From assembly GCA_036504875.1 (NCBI GenBank), contig DASXUK010000002.1, positions 55,803 to 119,802 of the forward strand: a stretch of 64,000 nucleotides of DNA, written 5' to 3'. Shown here piece after piece: positions 25,047-32,960 of this stretch. Both the position numbers and the translations under genes were made by a program. This DNA comes from JACPFJ01 sp036504875 (lineage in GTDB: Bacteria; Desulfobacterota; Desulfuromonadia; Geobacterales; Pseudopelobacteraceae). Under the pieces are notes generated by a model. That model was not told the DNA's origin, did no database searches, and saw only the letters and a list, made by a program, of their open reading frames with translations. Position 1 is the stretch's first letter. The number at the start of each line of letters is the position of its first letter.

Positions 25047-25860
25047 AACCGCCCTTCATGACGACCAATACTTCTTCAAGATGGGCCATGTTTACAGCGG
25101 GTCGGATGCTGACAGTTTGAAAAATACCGTATTCACCCCGCTTGACCATCGTTACTTCACCAATCGGCAACCCTTTTATAAACACTCCGCCGATTCCGGA
25201 GCTGATCACTTGGTCTCCGACCTTTACGTCTTCCTCGCGAGTTGTGAACTCAAGAGAACAAAGTCCTTCCTCCTTGCCCTTGACAACACCACGGGCTCGC
25301 GACCTTTGAATGGTAGCGGCAATACCGCTGGCATGATCGGTCAATAACAAGACCCGTGATGTAGAAGGCGCTACTTTAACTATTTGCCCAACTATCCCAT
25401 CTGCAGCGATAACCGCCATACCTTCGCGAATGCCATTCATACTACCTTGGTCAATAAGCAAGGTACGAAACCAGGAGGAGACATCTTCGCCAACAACCGT
25501 CGCAGCAACAGTAGGAACATCTACCGTTTTTTTCATGCCCAGCAGTTCCTTAAGTCGATCAGTAGCCTGAATGGCCTCATTTCCGTCAATAATACGGGTA
25601 TTCAGAACCTTAATGTCGTCTCGCAATTTTCTGTTTTCTCGACGTACATTCACCAAATTTATATAATCCATCCACGCAGCCTCAAAAAATGAGCTTACTT
25701 TCGAGGCAGGCTTAAGAATAGGAGCAAAAACAGTCATCACAGTCCGTTCGACAAAATTTGCTTCACGATTATGAGGTATGTTGAGCGAATAAAAGATCAG
25801 CGCAAAAAAAACGCCACCGCCAATCAGCAATACCAAACCATATTTTTTAAAAGAATCCAT
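25039..25860 (-). CDS. mreC: Rod shape-determining protein MreC
   Basis: This 273-residue bitopic protein has a membrane helix (about 8-24), a coiled coil (about 60-100) and two beta domains characteristic of MreC (VVGEDVSSWFRTLLIDQGS, GIVGQIVKV, GDQVISSGIGGVFIKGLPIG). MreC activates PBP2-RodA. mreB is usually upstream, but here rfbA precedes mreC and mreB is outside the window. No strong SD is seen; the gap to rfbA is 43 bp. Confidence 0.95.
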   Translation of the reverse strand: MDSFKKYGLVLLIGGGVFFALIFYSLNIPHNREANFVERTVMTVFAPILKPASKVSSFFEAAWMDYINLVNVRRENRKLRDDIKVLNTRIIDGNEAIQATDRLKELLGMKKTVDVPTVAATVVGEDVSSWFRTLLIDQGSMNGIREGMAVIAADGIVGQIVKVAPSTSRVLLLTDHASGIAATIQRSRARGVVKGKEEGLCSLEFTTREEDVKVGDQVISSGIGGVFIKGLPIGEVTMVKRGEYGIFQTVSIRPAVNMAHLEEVLVVMKGGYE

Positions 25861-25903
25861 GTTAGGTCCGAGAGGTCATCAAACAAATCACCAAAAAGTG
25901 GTA

Positions 25904-26800
25904 TTAACGAAGTCCGCAGAAATTGGCTTCGTTATACACCCGCACAAGATAATCCCGGTAGCTGGAGTTTGGAGTCTGGTCTATCACCGCCTGCATCTGA
26001 TCGCAATTTATGAACCCACGACGAAGTGCTATCTCTTCCAGACAGGCAATCTTTAAGCCCTGTCTTGATTCAATAGTTTCAATAAAGATACTGGCTTCCA
26101 ACAGGCTTTTGTGAGTGCCGGTATCCAGCCATGCAATGCCCCGCCCCAGCCGCTCAACCAACAACTCTTCGCGCCTCAGGTACTCAAGATTGAGATCAGT
26201 AATTTCCAGTTCGCCGCGCGGCGATGGGGCAATGGATTTGGCAATCTCGACGACTTTCTCGTCGTATAAGTAAAGTCCGGGTACTGCATAATGTGACTTC
26301 GGCTGCTTTGGCTTTTCCTCGATACTGAGCACCGTGTTATTGCCGTCGAATTCAACGACTCCATATCGTTCCGGGTCATGGACCTGATAACCGAATATAC
26401 GGGCACCGCCGTCAAAATCGGCCAGGATTCGATCCAGGTTCATCCTGCCATAGAAGATGTTGTCTCCCAGAATAAGGCTGACCGGCTGCTGATTAATGAA
26501 ATCTTCTCCGACCAGAAAAGCCTGGGCAATTCCTTTGGGTTCCGGCTGAATTTTATACGAGATTTGGATACCCCAACGGGAACCGTCCCCCAGCAGTGAC
26601 TCGAAACGCGGTGTATCGTGAGGCGTTGAGATGAGCAGCACATCCTGGATACCGGCCGCCATGAGTGTTGCCAAGGGATAGTATATCATGGGTTTATCGT
26701 AAACCGGTTGCAGCTGTTTACTGGCCACTAAGGTCAGCGGAAAAAGCCGGCTTCCCGCTCCCCCGGCCAGTATGATGCCTTTTTTTATACCCTGTGCCAT
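25904..26800 (-). CDS. rfbA: Glucose-1-phosphate thymidylyltransferase
   Basis: This enzyme makes dTDP-glucose from dTTP and glucose-1-phosphate, the first step to dTDP-L-rhamnose for LPS O-antigen and related glycans. The 298 residues match RmlA: KGIILAGGAGSRLFPLT, SKQLQPVYDKPMIYYPL, LILGDNIFYG, VEFDGN, EEKP and LDTGTH. The TGGAGG SD lies before the ATG, with a strong promoter at 26833-26862. rfbB, rfbC and rfbD are not in the window. Confidence 0.97.
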   Translation of the reverse strand: MAQGIKKGIILAGGAGSRLFPLTLVASKQLQPVYDKPMIYYPLATLMAAGIQDVLLISTPHDTPRFESLLGDGSRWGIQISYKIQPEPKGIAQAFLVGEDFINQQPVSLILGDNIFYGRMNLDRILADFDGGARIFGYQVHDPERYGVVEFDGNNTVLSIEEKPKQPKSHYAVPGLYLYDEKVVEIAKSIAPSPRGELEITDLNLEYLRREELLVERLGRGIAWLDTGTHKSLLEASIFIETIESRQGLKIACLEEIALRRGFINCDQMQAVIDQTPNSSYRDYLVRVYNEANFCGLR

Positions 26801-26832
26801 TGATCAAGATCCTCCATTTAATAAAAAGATGT

Positions 26833-26862
26833 ATTTTATATTAGTTAACAGCCCTATGTCAA
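26833..26862 (-). promoter_or_regulatory. Sigma-70-like promoter of rfbA-mreCD-mrdA-rodA
   Basis: On the minus strand a perfect TTGACA and TAAAAT are 18 bp apart, about 33 bp upstream of the rfbA ATG. The -35 box overlaps the gmhB stop codon. Confidence 0.7.
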
Positions 26863-27419
26863 ACCCGATCCTGCAGACCAGTCAAGGCTTTCGCTGCACC
26901 TAAGAGATCATCAAAGACCTCTGTTCCGGCCGGAATTATTGACTCTTCTGTTGAGCCATAACCGGTTCGCACCAGTATGGACCGACATCCAGCTGCAATA
27001 CCGGCCTCGACATCAGCCAGTTTGTCACCGATCATCACTGAAGCGTTCAGATCAATTTCATAGCGGCGAGCAGCTTCGATTAACATTCCCGGCAGTGGTT
27101 TTCGACAAGTACAGGGTAGGGAATAACTCCCCCGGCCTAACAGGTGGTGCGGGCAATAAAGCCAGGCATCAATCCGTGCCGCTGATTGCTCAAGCTGCTT
27201 GTCTATGAAATGATGCAGCGTGGTCACATCCTCTTCTGTAAAATATCCGCGTGCCACTCCTGACTGGTTGGAAACAACAACAACCATAAAGCCGGCTTCG
27301 TTCAAAAGACGGATGCCCTCCTGGGTTCCGGAAATAAATTGAAAATCCTCAACCCGATAAAGATAATTTTTTTCGACGTTGATGGTCCCGTCCCTATCTA
27401 AAAAAACGGCGCGCTTCAT
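26859..27419 (-). CDS. gmhB: D-glycero-beta-D-manno-heptose-1,7-bisphosphate 7-phosphatase
   Basis: This 186-residue HAD phosphatase acts in ADP-heptose synthesis for the LPS inner core. Motifs are FLDRDGTIN (catalytic Asp pair), VVVSNQSGVARGY, a zinc-type Cys/His cluster (CPHHLL...CTCRKP) and MIGDKLADVEAG. Cytoplasmic. The other heptose genes (gmhA, hldE) are not in the window. It is transcribed away from the DAHP synthase gene; no clear promoter was identified. Confidence 0.95.
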   Translation of the reverse strand: MKRAVFLDRDGTINVEKNYLYRVEDFQFISGTQEGIRLLNEAGFMVVVVSNQSGVARGYFTEEDVTTLHHFIDKQLEQSAARIDAWLYCPHHLLGRGSYSLPCTCRKPLPGMLIEAARRYEIDLNASVMIGDKLADVEAGIAAGCRSILVRTGYGSTEESIIPAGTEVFDDLLGAAKALTGLQDRV

Positions 27420-27495
27420 ATTACTTCCCCTTTGACAAATCTATAAAAAACTACTACAGCTAACATTTACATCAAATAAGAAATGGACAACAGTC

Positions 27496-28548
27496 ATGAT
27501 AAAAACCAACAATCTTAAGATCACTGCCATAACTCCAATCATTGCACCATCCGAACTCCGCCAGGTTTTCCCGCTTTCAGAAAAGAATCGCGAGTTTGTC
27601 AGCAAGAGTCGCGCAGGGATCAAGGAAATCCTTCAGAGGCGCGATCGACGTCTGATGGTTGTGGTGGGTCCCTGTTCGATTCATGACCCGGAAGCGGCCA
27701 TAGAATATGCTGAGCGACTGGCAGGTTTATCCGCCAAGGTTAACGATCAGCTACTTTTGATCATGCGGGTCTATTTTGAAAAACCCCGCACCACTATAGG
27801 TTGGAAGGGACTGATTAACGATCCGGATATGAACGGCACCCATCTGATTTCAAAAGGACTGGGAATCGCGCGCGGCCTCTTAAGCAGAATCACTGCCCTT
27901 GAGGTGCCTGTTGCAAACGAAATGCTTGATCCGATCACACCCGAGTATGTAGCTGACCTGATCAGTTGGGGAGCTATCGGCGCACGCACCACAGAATCTC
28001 AAACTCACCGCGAGATGGCAAGCGGCCTCTCATTCCCGGTCGGCTTTAAAAATGGCACCGATGGAAATCTACAAATCGCCATTGACGCCATGAAGGCGGC
28101 TCTTCATCCACACAGCTTCCTGGGTATCAACCGCGAAGGTCGCACATCAATCATCCAGACAACCGGCAACCCTGACGTCCATATCGTGTTGCGGGGCGGT
28201 TCGCGTAAACCAAATTACAATGCCTCCGATATAGCTCATACTGAAGATAATCTTGTAAAAAACGGGCTCTCTCCCACCATAATGGTCGATTGCAGCCATG
28301 GCAACTCCAGCAAGGATTATCAGAAACAGCCGGAAGTACTCGATAGTGTGATCACACAGCTGGTAGGTGGCAACAACTCTATCTCGGGTGTGATGATCGA
28401 AAGCAATCTGGAAGCCGGCAACCAGAAGATATCGGCTGACCCCAGCCTGTTGAAATACGGTGTTTCAATCACTGACGCGTGTATCGACTGGGCGACCACC
28501 GAGCGGATCCTGCTGGAAGCCGCGGATCGACTTAAAAAAAGAGGTTAA
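27496..28548 (+). CDS. aroG: 3-deoxy-7-phosphoheptulonate synthase (class I, AroF/G/H type)
   Basis: This enzyme condenses phosphoenolpyruvate and erythrose-4-phosphate to DAHP, the first step of aromatic amino acid synthesis. The 350 residues match class Ia enzymes: LMVVVGPCSIHDPEAA, MRVYFEKPRTTIGWKGLINDP, ARTTESQTHREMASGLS, GFKNGTDG, VLRGG and VDCSHGNSSKD. The feedback amino acid cannot be read from sequence by eye. The start fits family alignment (KITAITPI near the N-terminus), although the SD is weak. A TTGACA lies about 60 bp upstream but has no good -10 at the right distance. Confidence 0.96.
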   Translation: MIKTNNLKITAITPIIAPSELRQVFPLSEKNREFVSKSRAGIKEILQRRDRRLMVVVGPCSIHDPEAAIEYAERLAGLSAKVNDQLLLIMRVYFEKPRTTIGWKGLINDPDMNGTHLISKGLGIARGLLSRITALEVPVANEMLDPITPEYVADLISWGAIGARTTESQTHREMASGLSFPVGFKNGTDGNLQIAIDAMKAALHPHSFLGINREGRTSIIQTTGNPDVHIVLRGGSRKPNYNASDIAHTEDNLVKNGLSPTIMVDCSHGNSSKDYQKQPEVLDSVITQLVGGNNSISGVMIESNLEAGNQKISADPSLLKYGVSITDACIDWATTERILLEAADRLKKRG

Positions 28549-28592
28549 GCGTTTGTATGGTTTATGGTATTTCAAAACTACCACAAACAGCC

Positions 28593-29471
28593 TCACTCGT
28601 AAGTCATGCGTAAACCGCCTAAGGCGCTCCTTAGAGTTCCATCGAATTTTTCTTCAACCCCGTCCGCCAGAATGTCCCAGTAATGCATCTTTTTTTTGGG
28701 CGGTTGGATGACCTCAGGCTCGCCCTTTATTCCTGCCAGCCTTCCTGCCTCATCAATGGCATCCTGCAAGGTACCCAACCGGTCCACCAGCTTGAAATCC
28801 TTGGCTTGTGCGCCGGAAAGTATGCGGCCATCAGCTATTTTCCTGACCTCTTCTACGGGAAGTTTTCGACTACTGGCAACAGCCTGAACAAACTGCTCAT
28901 GGGTATTGTCGATCACGGCCTGTAACATTGCCTGATCCTCTGCGGAAAGCTTCCGTAAAGGCGAGCCTGAATCTTTGTATTTACCGGTTTTTAGTGTGTA
29001 AGATTTTATGCCGATCTTATCCATCAGCGTTTCAATGTTAGATAATTTAAGAATAACGCCAATACTGGCGGTTATGGTGCCGGGATTGGCATAGATCAAG
29101 GTGGCCGGCGCAGAGATATAATAACCGCCCGAGGCCGCCAGGCTACCCATGGAAACAATGATCTTCTTTTTGGAGGCGAATTTCTTCACCTCCTCGTAGA
29201 TCTCCTGTGAAGGAGCCACTACCCCACCCGGAGAATCAACCCTTAACACAACCGCCTTGACGCTATCTTGCTTTAGAAAATGATGTAGTTGGCGGATTGT
29301 TTCCCTTGAGTCGAGGATCATTCCTTTGACCTCAACCAGACCCACGCCCGTTTTACCAGGCAGTTTGTCTGTTTCTCCCAAGAGAGATTTGGCAATGAAC
29401 ACCGATACAACAAACAGCACCATCAAAAAAATGGCACCTGCAGAGAGAATTAAAGCTGTTCTTTTAGACAT
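28593..29471 (-). CDS. sppA: Signal peptide peptidase SppA (short form)
   Basis: This 292-residue membrane-anchored serine protease degrades cleaved signal peptides. The single helix is at about 8-29. The S49 domain has VDSPGGVVAPSQE and SMGSLAASGGYY with the likely nucleophile Ser114; the general base is likely Lys166 (KYKDSGSP), by the roughly 52-residue spacing of the Bacillus enzyme. It is the single-domain, 36-kDa-like form rather than the double-length E. coli form. The SD is AGGT, and the gene is divergent from the phosphodiesterase gene. Confidence 0.94.
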   Translation of the reverse strand: MSKRTALILSAGAIFLMVLFVVSVFIAKSLLGETDKLPGKTGVGLVEVKGMILDSRETIRQLHHFLKQDSVKAVVLRVDSPGGVVAPSQEIYEEVKKFASKKKIIVSMGSLAASGGYYISAPATLIYANPGTITASIGVILKLSNIETLMDKIGIKSYTLKTGKYKDSGSPLRKLSAEDQAMLQAVIDNTHEQFVQAVASSRKLPVEEVRKIADGRILSGAQAKDFKLVDRLGTLQDAIDEAGRLAGIKGEPEVIQPPKKKMHYWDILADGVEEKFDGTLRSALGGLRMTYE

Positions 29472-29530
29472 ATTTGACCTGCCTCAATGCTGTTTTTCTT
29501 TTTTGTTAAACTATGATCTGCTAAAGTGTG

Positions 29531-30004
29531 ATGATGAGGATCTTGGTTATCTCAGATACGCACGGCAACTATCCGTTGGTTATTAAGGCCTGCGACGCAG
29601 TTGATCCACTTGACGCAATAATTCATCTGGGGGACGGCGACGAAGATGCCGCGCTGCTTGCGCAGTTGCTTGATGTACCGGTTATTAATGTGGCGGGCAA
29701 CTGCGACTGCGGCTCTTCTGCTCCGCGTGAGTTGCTTTGGGAATGTGAAGGGAAGCGGCTGTTGTTGACTCATGGGGACCTGTACGGGGTCAAAAAGCGG
29801 TTAGGGCGACTTGAAAAAAGAGGCTTTGATTTCGCTGCAGATATCATTTTATTTGGCCACACCCATCATGCTGTCATAATCACTCTAGCTGGCATAACGT
29901 TCATCAATCCTGGATCGCTGGTTGATTCCACAACTAATCCAAGTTATGCTGTCCTGGATGTCACACCGGCCGGAATAGCCGTTAAAGTTTATCCTATCAT
30001 CTGA
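29531..30004 (+). CDS. YfcE/MJ0936-type metallophosphodiesterase
   Basis: This calcineurin-like phosphoesterase is about 157 residues. Metal-binding motifs are VISDTHGN, HLGDGDED, NVAGNCD, LLTHGD and FGHTHHAV, as in small phosphodiesterases (YfcE) that act on artificial phosphodiesters; the true substrate is unknown. GTG, ATG and ATG occur consecutively at 29528-29536; I chose the first ATG. The SD is weak. The gene stands alone between sppA and pssA. Confidence 0.9.
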   Translation: MMRILVISDTHGNYPLVIKACDAVDPLDAIIHLGDGDEDAALLAQLLDVPVINVAGNCDCGSSAPRELLWECEGKRLLLTHGDLYGVKKRLGRLEKRGFDFAADIILFGHTHHAVIITLAGITFINPGSLVDSTTNPSYAVLDVTPAGIAVKVYPII

Positions 30005-30034
30005 TCAAAACCTACTCCACCATCTGCAACAAGC

Positions 30035-30865
30035 TTACATCTGATCGTCCTCGCGATGCGAAGCCTCGTAACCCTTATGAAAAGCCTTTTCAAGCCTGCG
30101 TCGGCGAGGCCAGGTCAGCAAAAACCCAACCGGTCCAGACAATACATAGAGCAACATAATGGAAAAAATCATGACAACCGGCTCGGCAGCCACAACAATG
30201 AGTAACACAATTGCCAGAACAAGCGATCCGAAAGGTTGCCGTTTAATCAGTTCAGGATCTTTGAAGGAATAATAGCGAAAATTGGAGACCATCAGGAAGG
30301 CCAGCAGGTAGATCAGCGTGATTATTGCCAGTCGTTTGAACTGGTTAGGATTCTGTATAAAATCCTGGGGCAGTCGATTGAAATGGTGAAATAACAAAAC
30401 GGTTGCAGATACCATACTGGCAGCGGCCGGAATCGGCAAACCGACAAAACGTTTACTCTCCACCGTGTTAACCTGCACGTTGAAACGGGCCAGGCGCAAT
30501 GCGCCACACGCCACGAACAGAAATGCCGCCAACCAACCGACTCTTCCAAAAGGCCTTAGCGCCCATGAATAGACCATCAGACTTGGCGTAACGCCAAAGG
30601 CTACCAGATCAGCCAGAGAATCATATTCTACCCCAAACTTACTGGTTGTACCGGTCAGACGAGCAACCTTGCCATCGAGGCCGTCAAAAACAGCTGAAAC
30701 AAATATCCAGATGGCAGCGGTGCTGTAATTGCCGTTCAGGCTGGCCACCATGCTATAGAAGCCGGCAAACAAGCTGCCGGTTGTCAGCAGATTCGGCAGA
30801 ATGTAGATCCCTCGTTTTATGCTCTCCGGTTTTTCGGGTTTTTCTTCCTGCACATCAGGGTTCAT
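30035..30865 (-). CDS. pssA: CDP-diacylglycerol-serine O-phosphatidyltransferase
   Basis: This enzyme makes phosphatidylserine from CDP-diacylglycerol and serine. The 276 residues form about eight helices with the CDP-alcohol transferase signature: DGLDGKVAR, then KFGVEYDSLADL. The ATG at 30865 lies within the psd stop region (overlap) and has a GCGGAG SD, so Psd and PssA are co-translated. Together they form the phosphatidylethanolamine branch. Confidence 0.95.
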   Translation of the reverse strand: MNPDVQEEKPEKPESIKRGIYILPNLLTTGSLFAGFYSMVASLNGNYSTAAIWIFVSAVFDGLDGKVARLTGTTSKFGVEYDSLADLVAFGVTPSLMVYSWALRPFGRVGWLAAFLFVACGALRLARFNVQVNTVESKRFVGLPIPAAASMVSATVLLFHHFNRLPQDFIQNPNQFKRLAIITLIYLLAFLMVSNFRYYSFKDPELIKRQPFGSLVLAIVLLIVVAAEPVVMIFSIMLLYVLSGPVGFLLTWPRRRRLEKAFHKGYEASHREDDQM

Positions 30866-31538
30866 CAATATCTCCGCTCAAGCTTAGACGACCCAATACC
30901 GTCTCACCTGCAATAGTAGTATCTCCGATTTTTACCAGAGGCTCCACATCAACCGGCAAGTAAACATCCACTCGTGAACCGAACCGGATCAGGCCGTAAC
31001 GTTCACCTCGCAGCAGGCGATCTCCGATTCCAGGGTAGCTTACTATCCTGCGGGCAATCAAACCGGCAATCTGGACAAAGGCAATTCTAAGCCCTTTGTC
31101 CGTTTTCAGTATGATACAATTTCTTTCGTTTTCAAACGAAGCACGGCCATCACGGGCGTCGAAAAACTTGCCGCTATTGTGGCATTTATCGGCTACAACA
31201 CCATTGTAGGGCACGCGATTGACGTGCACATTAAAAACGGACATAAATATACTAATCTTCAATGCTTCACTTTCTAGTGGGGTTTCCAAAACTCGCTCAA
31301 CTACAATCACGGTCCCGTCTGCAGGCGCAACAACTGCCAGATCGTCTGCCGGCGGCATCCTTTCCGGGTTACGGAAGAAGTACAAAACAAAACCGGCCAG
31401 CAAAAAGGCAATTACAGCAGGGAACGCCAGGATCGCCGAACAAAGTTTCCAGGCGGAAAATGCCAGAAGCAGTGCTATCGCTGAAGAAAAAACAATGAAG
31501 GGATAGCCTTCCCTGGCAAAAGGGGTTGATTTATTCAT
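30855..31538 (-). CDS. psd: Phosphatidylserine decarboxylase (short, type II-like form)
   Basis: This enzyme decarboxylates phosphatidylserine to phosphatidylethanolamine. The 227-residue proenzyme is the shorter form. Two membrane helices lie at about 14-54, and the core has FFRNPER, VFNVHVNRVPYNG and QIAGLIARRIV. The self-cleavage site that creates the pyruvoyl group is Gly187-Ser188 (RFGSRVDVYLP). It sits between ilvC and pssA. Confidence 0.94.
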   Translation of the reverse strand: MNKSTPFAREGYPFIVFSSAIALLLAFSAWKLCSAILAFPAVIAFLLAGFVLYFFRNPERMPPADDLAVVAPADGTVIVVERVLETPLESEALKISIFMSVFNVHVNRVPYNGVVADKCHNSGKFFDARDGRASFENERNCIILKTDKGLRIAFVQIAGLIARRIVSYPGIGDRLLRGERYGLIRFGSRVDVYLPVDVEPLVKIGDTTIAGETVLGRLSLSGDIDEP

Positions 31539-31558
31539 GCTACCTGCCTGAATGCGCA

Positions 31559-31590
31559 GACACCCCTTCGCACAGAGGCAAAGGGGTGTC
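31559..31590 (-). other. 10-bp inverted repeat (hairpin) between ilvC and psd
   Basis: The arms GACACCCCTT and AAGGGGTGTC are perfect complements around a 12-nt loop. Copies of AATGCGC flank both sides. No U-run follows on either strand, so a simple intrinsic terminator is doubtful. It may instead act as an RNA processing or stability element that tunes psd-pssA against ilvC. Confidence 0.55.
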
Positions 31591-31609
31591 GGAATGCGCG
31601 AAATAATTA

Positions 31610-32626
31610 TTAGTTTTTGGTTTTGTCTACAATCTTGTTTTTACCAATCCAAGGCATCATGGCACGCAGCTTAGCGCCGACTTCCTCAATCTGGTGTGCT
31701 TTACCGCGTCGGCGCAACGCATTGAAAGTAGGCTTATTGGCCTTGTTCTCCAGCATCCACTCTTTACAGAATTCGCCGGTCTGGATTTCATCTAAAATTT
31801 TCTTCATTTCCCACTTAGTCTCTTCAGTAATTACGCGTGGCCCACGGGTCAGATCACCGTACTCGGCGGTGTTGGAGACGGAGTAGCGCATATTGGCTAT
31901 GCCACCCTCATAGATCAGGTCAACTATTAGCTTGGTTTCATGGAGGCACTCGAAATAGGCCATTTCCGGAGCATAACCAGCCTCAACCAGAGTCTCAAAA
32001 CCGGCCTGGATCAGCGCTGAAATCCCTCCACAAAGCACAGCCTGCTCTCCGAACAGATCGGTTTCAGTTTCTTCCTTGAAGGTCGTTTCGATGATGCCGG
32101 AACGGCCGCCACCAACTGCAGAGGCGTAAGCCAGTGCTAATTCCTTCGTTTTTTTGGATGGATCCTGATGGATGGCAACCAGACATGGTACTCCGCCACC
32201 TTTGGAGTACTCATGGCGTACCATATGGCCCGGTCCCTTAGGAGCAACCATAAAAACATTGATATCTTCACGAGGAAGGATCTGATCAAAATGGATATTG
32301 AAACCGTGTCCAAAGGCGATGGAGGCACCTTTTTTAAGATAAGGGGCGATTTCCTCACGATATACGTCGCCTTGAACCTCATCCGGCAGCAGTATCATTA
32401 AAACATCGGCTACCTTGGCAGCCTCAACCACAGTAACCACTTTAAGACCGGCGTCTTTGGCTTTCTTCACCGAGGTTGATTCCTTTTTCAACCCAACGAG
32501 GACCTCAATGCCGGAATCCTTAAGATTAAGGGCGTGTGCATGCCCTTGTGAGCCATAGCCTATGATTGCCACTTTTTTCTTCTTTAAAACCGCCAGATTA
32601 CAGTCTTTGTCGTAATAAACCTTCAT
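31610..32626 (-). CDS. ilvC: Ketol-acid reductoisomerase
   Basis: This enzyme catalyses the second step of isoleucine/valine synthesis: NADPH- and Mg-dependent isomerisation and reduction of acetolactate. The 338 residues match class I enzymes. The Rossmann motif is GYGSQGHAHALNLKDSG. The knotted C-terminal domain has DLFGEQAVLCGG, ETLVEAGYAPEMAYFE and NTAEYGD. The start is the ATG at 32626 (KVYYDKDCNL), with a GGAGG SD ten bases upstream. Promoter 32692-32720 gives a leader of about 60 nt. Confidence 0.97.
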   Translation of the reverse strand: MKVYYDKDCNLAVLKKKKVAIIGYGSQGHAHALNLKDSGIEVLVGLKKESTSVKKAKDAGLKVVTVVEAAKVADVLMILLPDEVQGDVYREEIAPYLKKGASIAFGHGFNIHFDQILPREDINVFMVAPKGPGHMVRHEYSKGGGVPCLVAIHQDPSKKTKELALAYASAVGGGRSGIIETTFKEETETDLFGEQAVLCGGISALIQAGFETLVEAGYAPEMAYFECLHETKLIVDLIYEGGIANMRYSVSNTAEYGDLTRGPRVITEETKWEMKKILDEIQTGEFCKEWMLENKANKPTFNALRRRGKAHQIEEVGAKLRAMMPWIGKNKIVDKTKN

Positions 32627-32960
32627 GCTATGACATCCTCCACGCAAAATATCCGGCAAACCGGTTCAACCTATTGATAAAAAGATCATAGAAAATAATA
32701 TATTCAATGGAGACTGTCAATCAAATACGGTTAACAGCATTAGTCAGCTTCTATAACCTCCTTTTTTAACCCGATCCTAAACTCTTACTGCTAAGAAGCT
32801 AGAGTAAGCAAGCCAAGCGACTTAATTTTATAACTTCCCTTTATAATTCCTGTTAGCTTCTAGTCTGACTTTTTCATAGTTTTTAAAAACGATTCGGAGT
32901 AGATTTGAAAAATAAAAAATTTGAATCAAAGCATTAAGAGCTGATGTTTTAGGAATCTAG
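32627..32960. other. 334-bp AT-rich intergenic region with ilvC promoter and repeated AGCTTCTA motifs
   Basis: No gene is seen here. It holds the ilvC promoter (32692-32720). An octamer AGCTTCTA at 32746-32753 recurs inverted as TAGAAGCT-type sequence around 32794-32801 and direct again near 32856. A CTTACT...AGTAAG inverted repeat lies around 32785-32809, and a perfect palindrome GTTTTTAAAAAC at 32879-32890. The plus-strand promoter for the kinase gene is not obvious. Confidence 0.5.
32692..32720 (-). promoter_or_regulatory. Sigma-70-like promoter of ilvC
   Basis: On the minus strand TTGACA and TATTTT are separated by 17 bp, about 60-70 bp upstream of the ilvC ATG. Confidence 0.65.

Noticed and set aside
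27430..27495. Possible DAHP synthase promoter with TTGACA
   Set aside because: No acceptable -10 box at 16-18 bp was found, so it is not listed as a feature.
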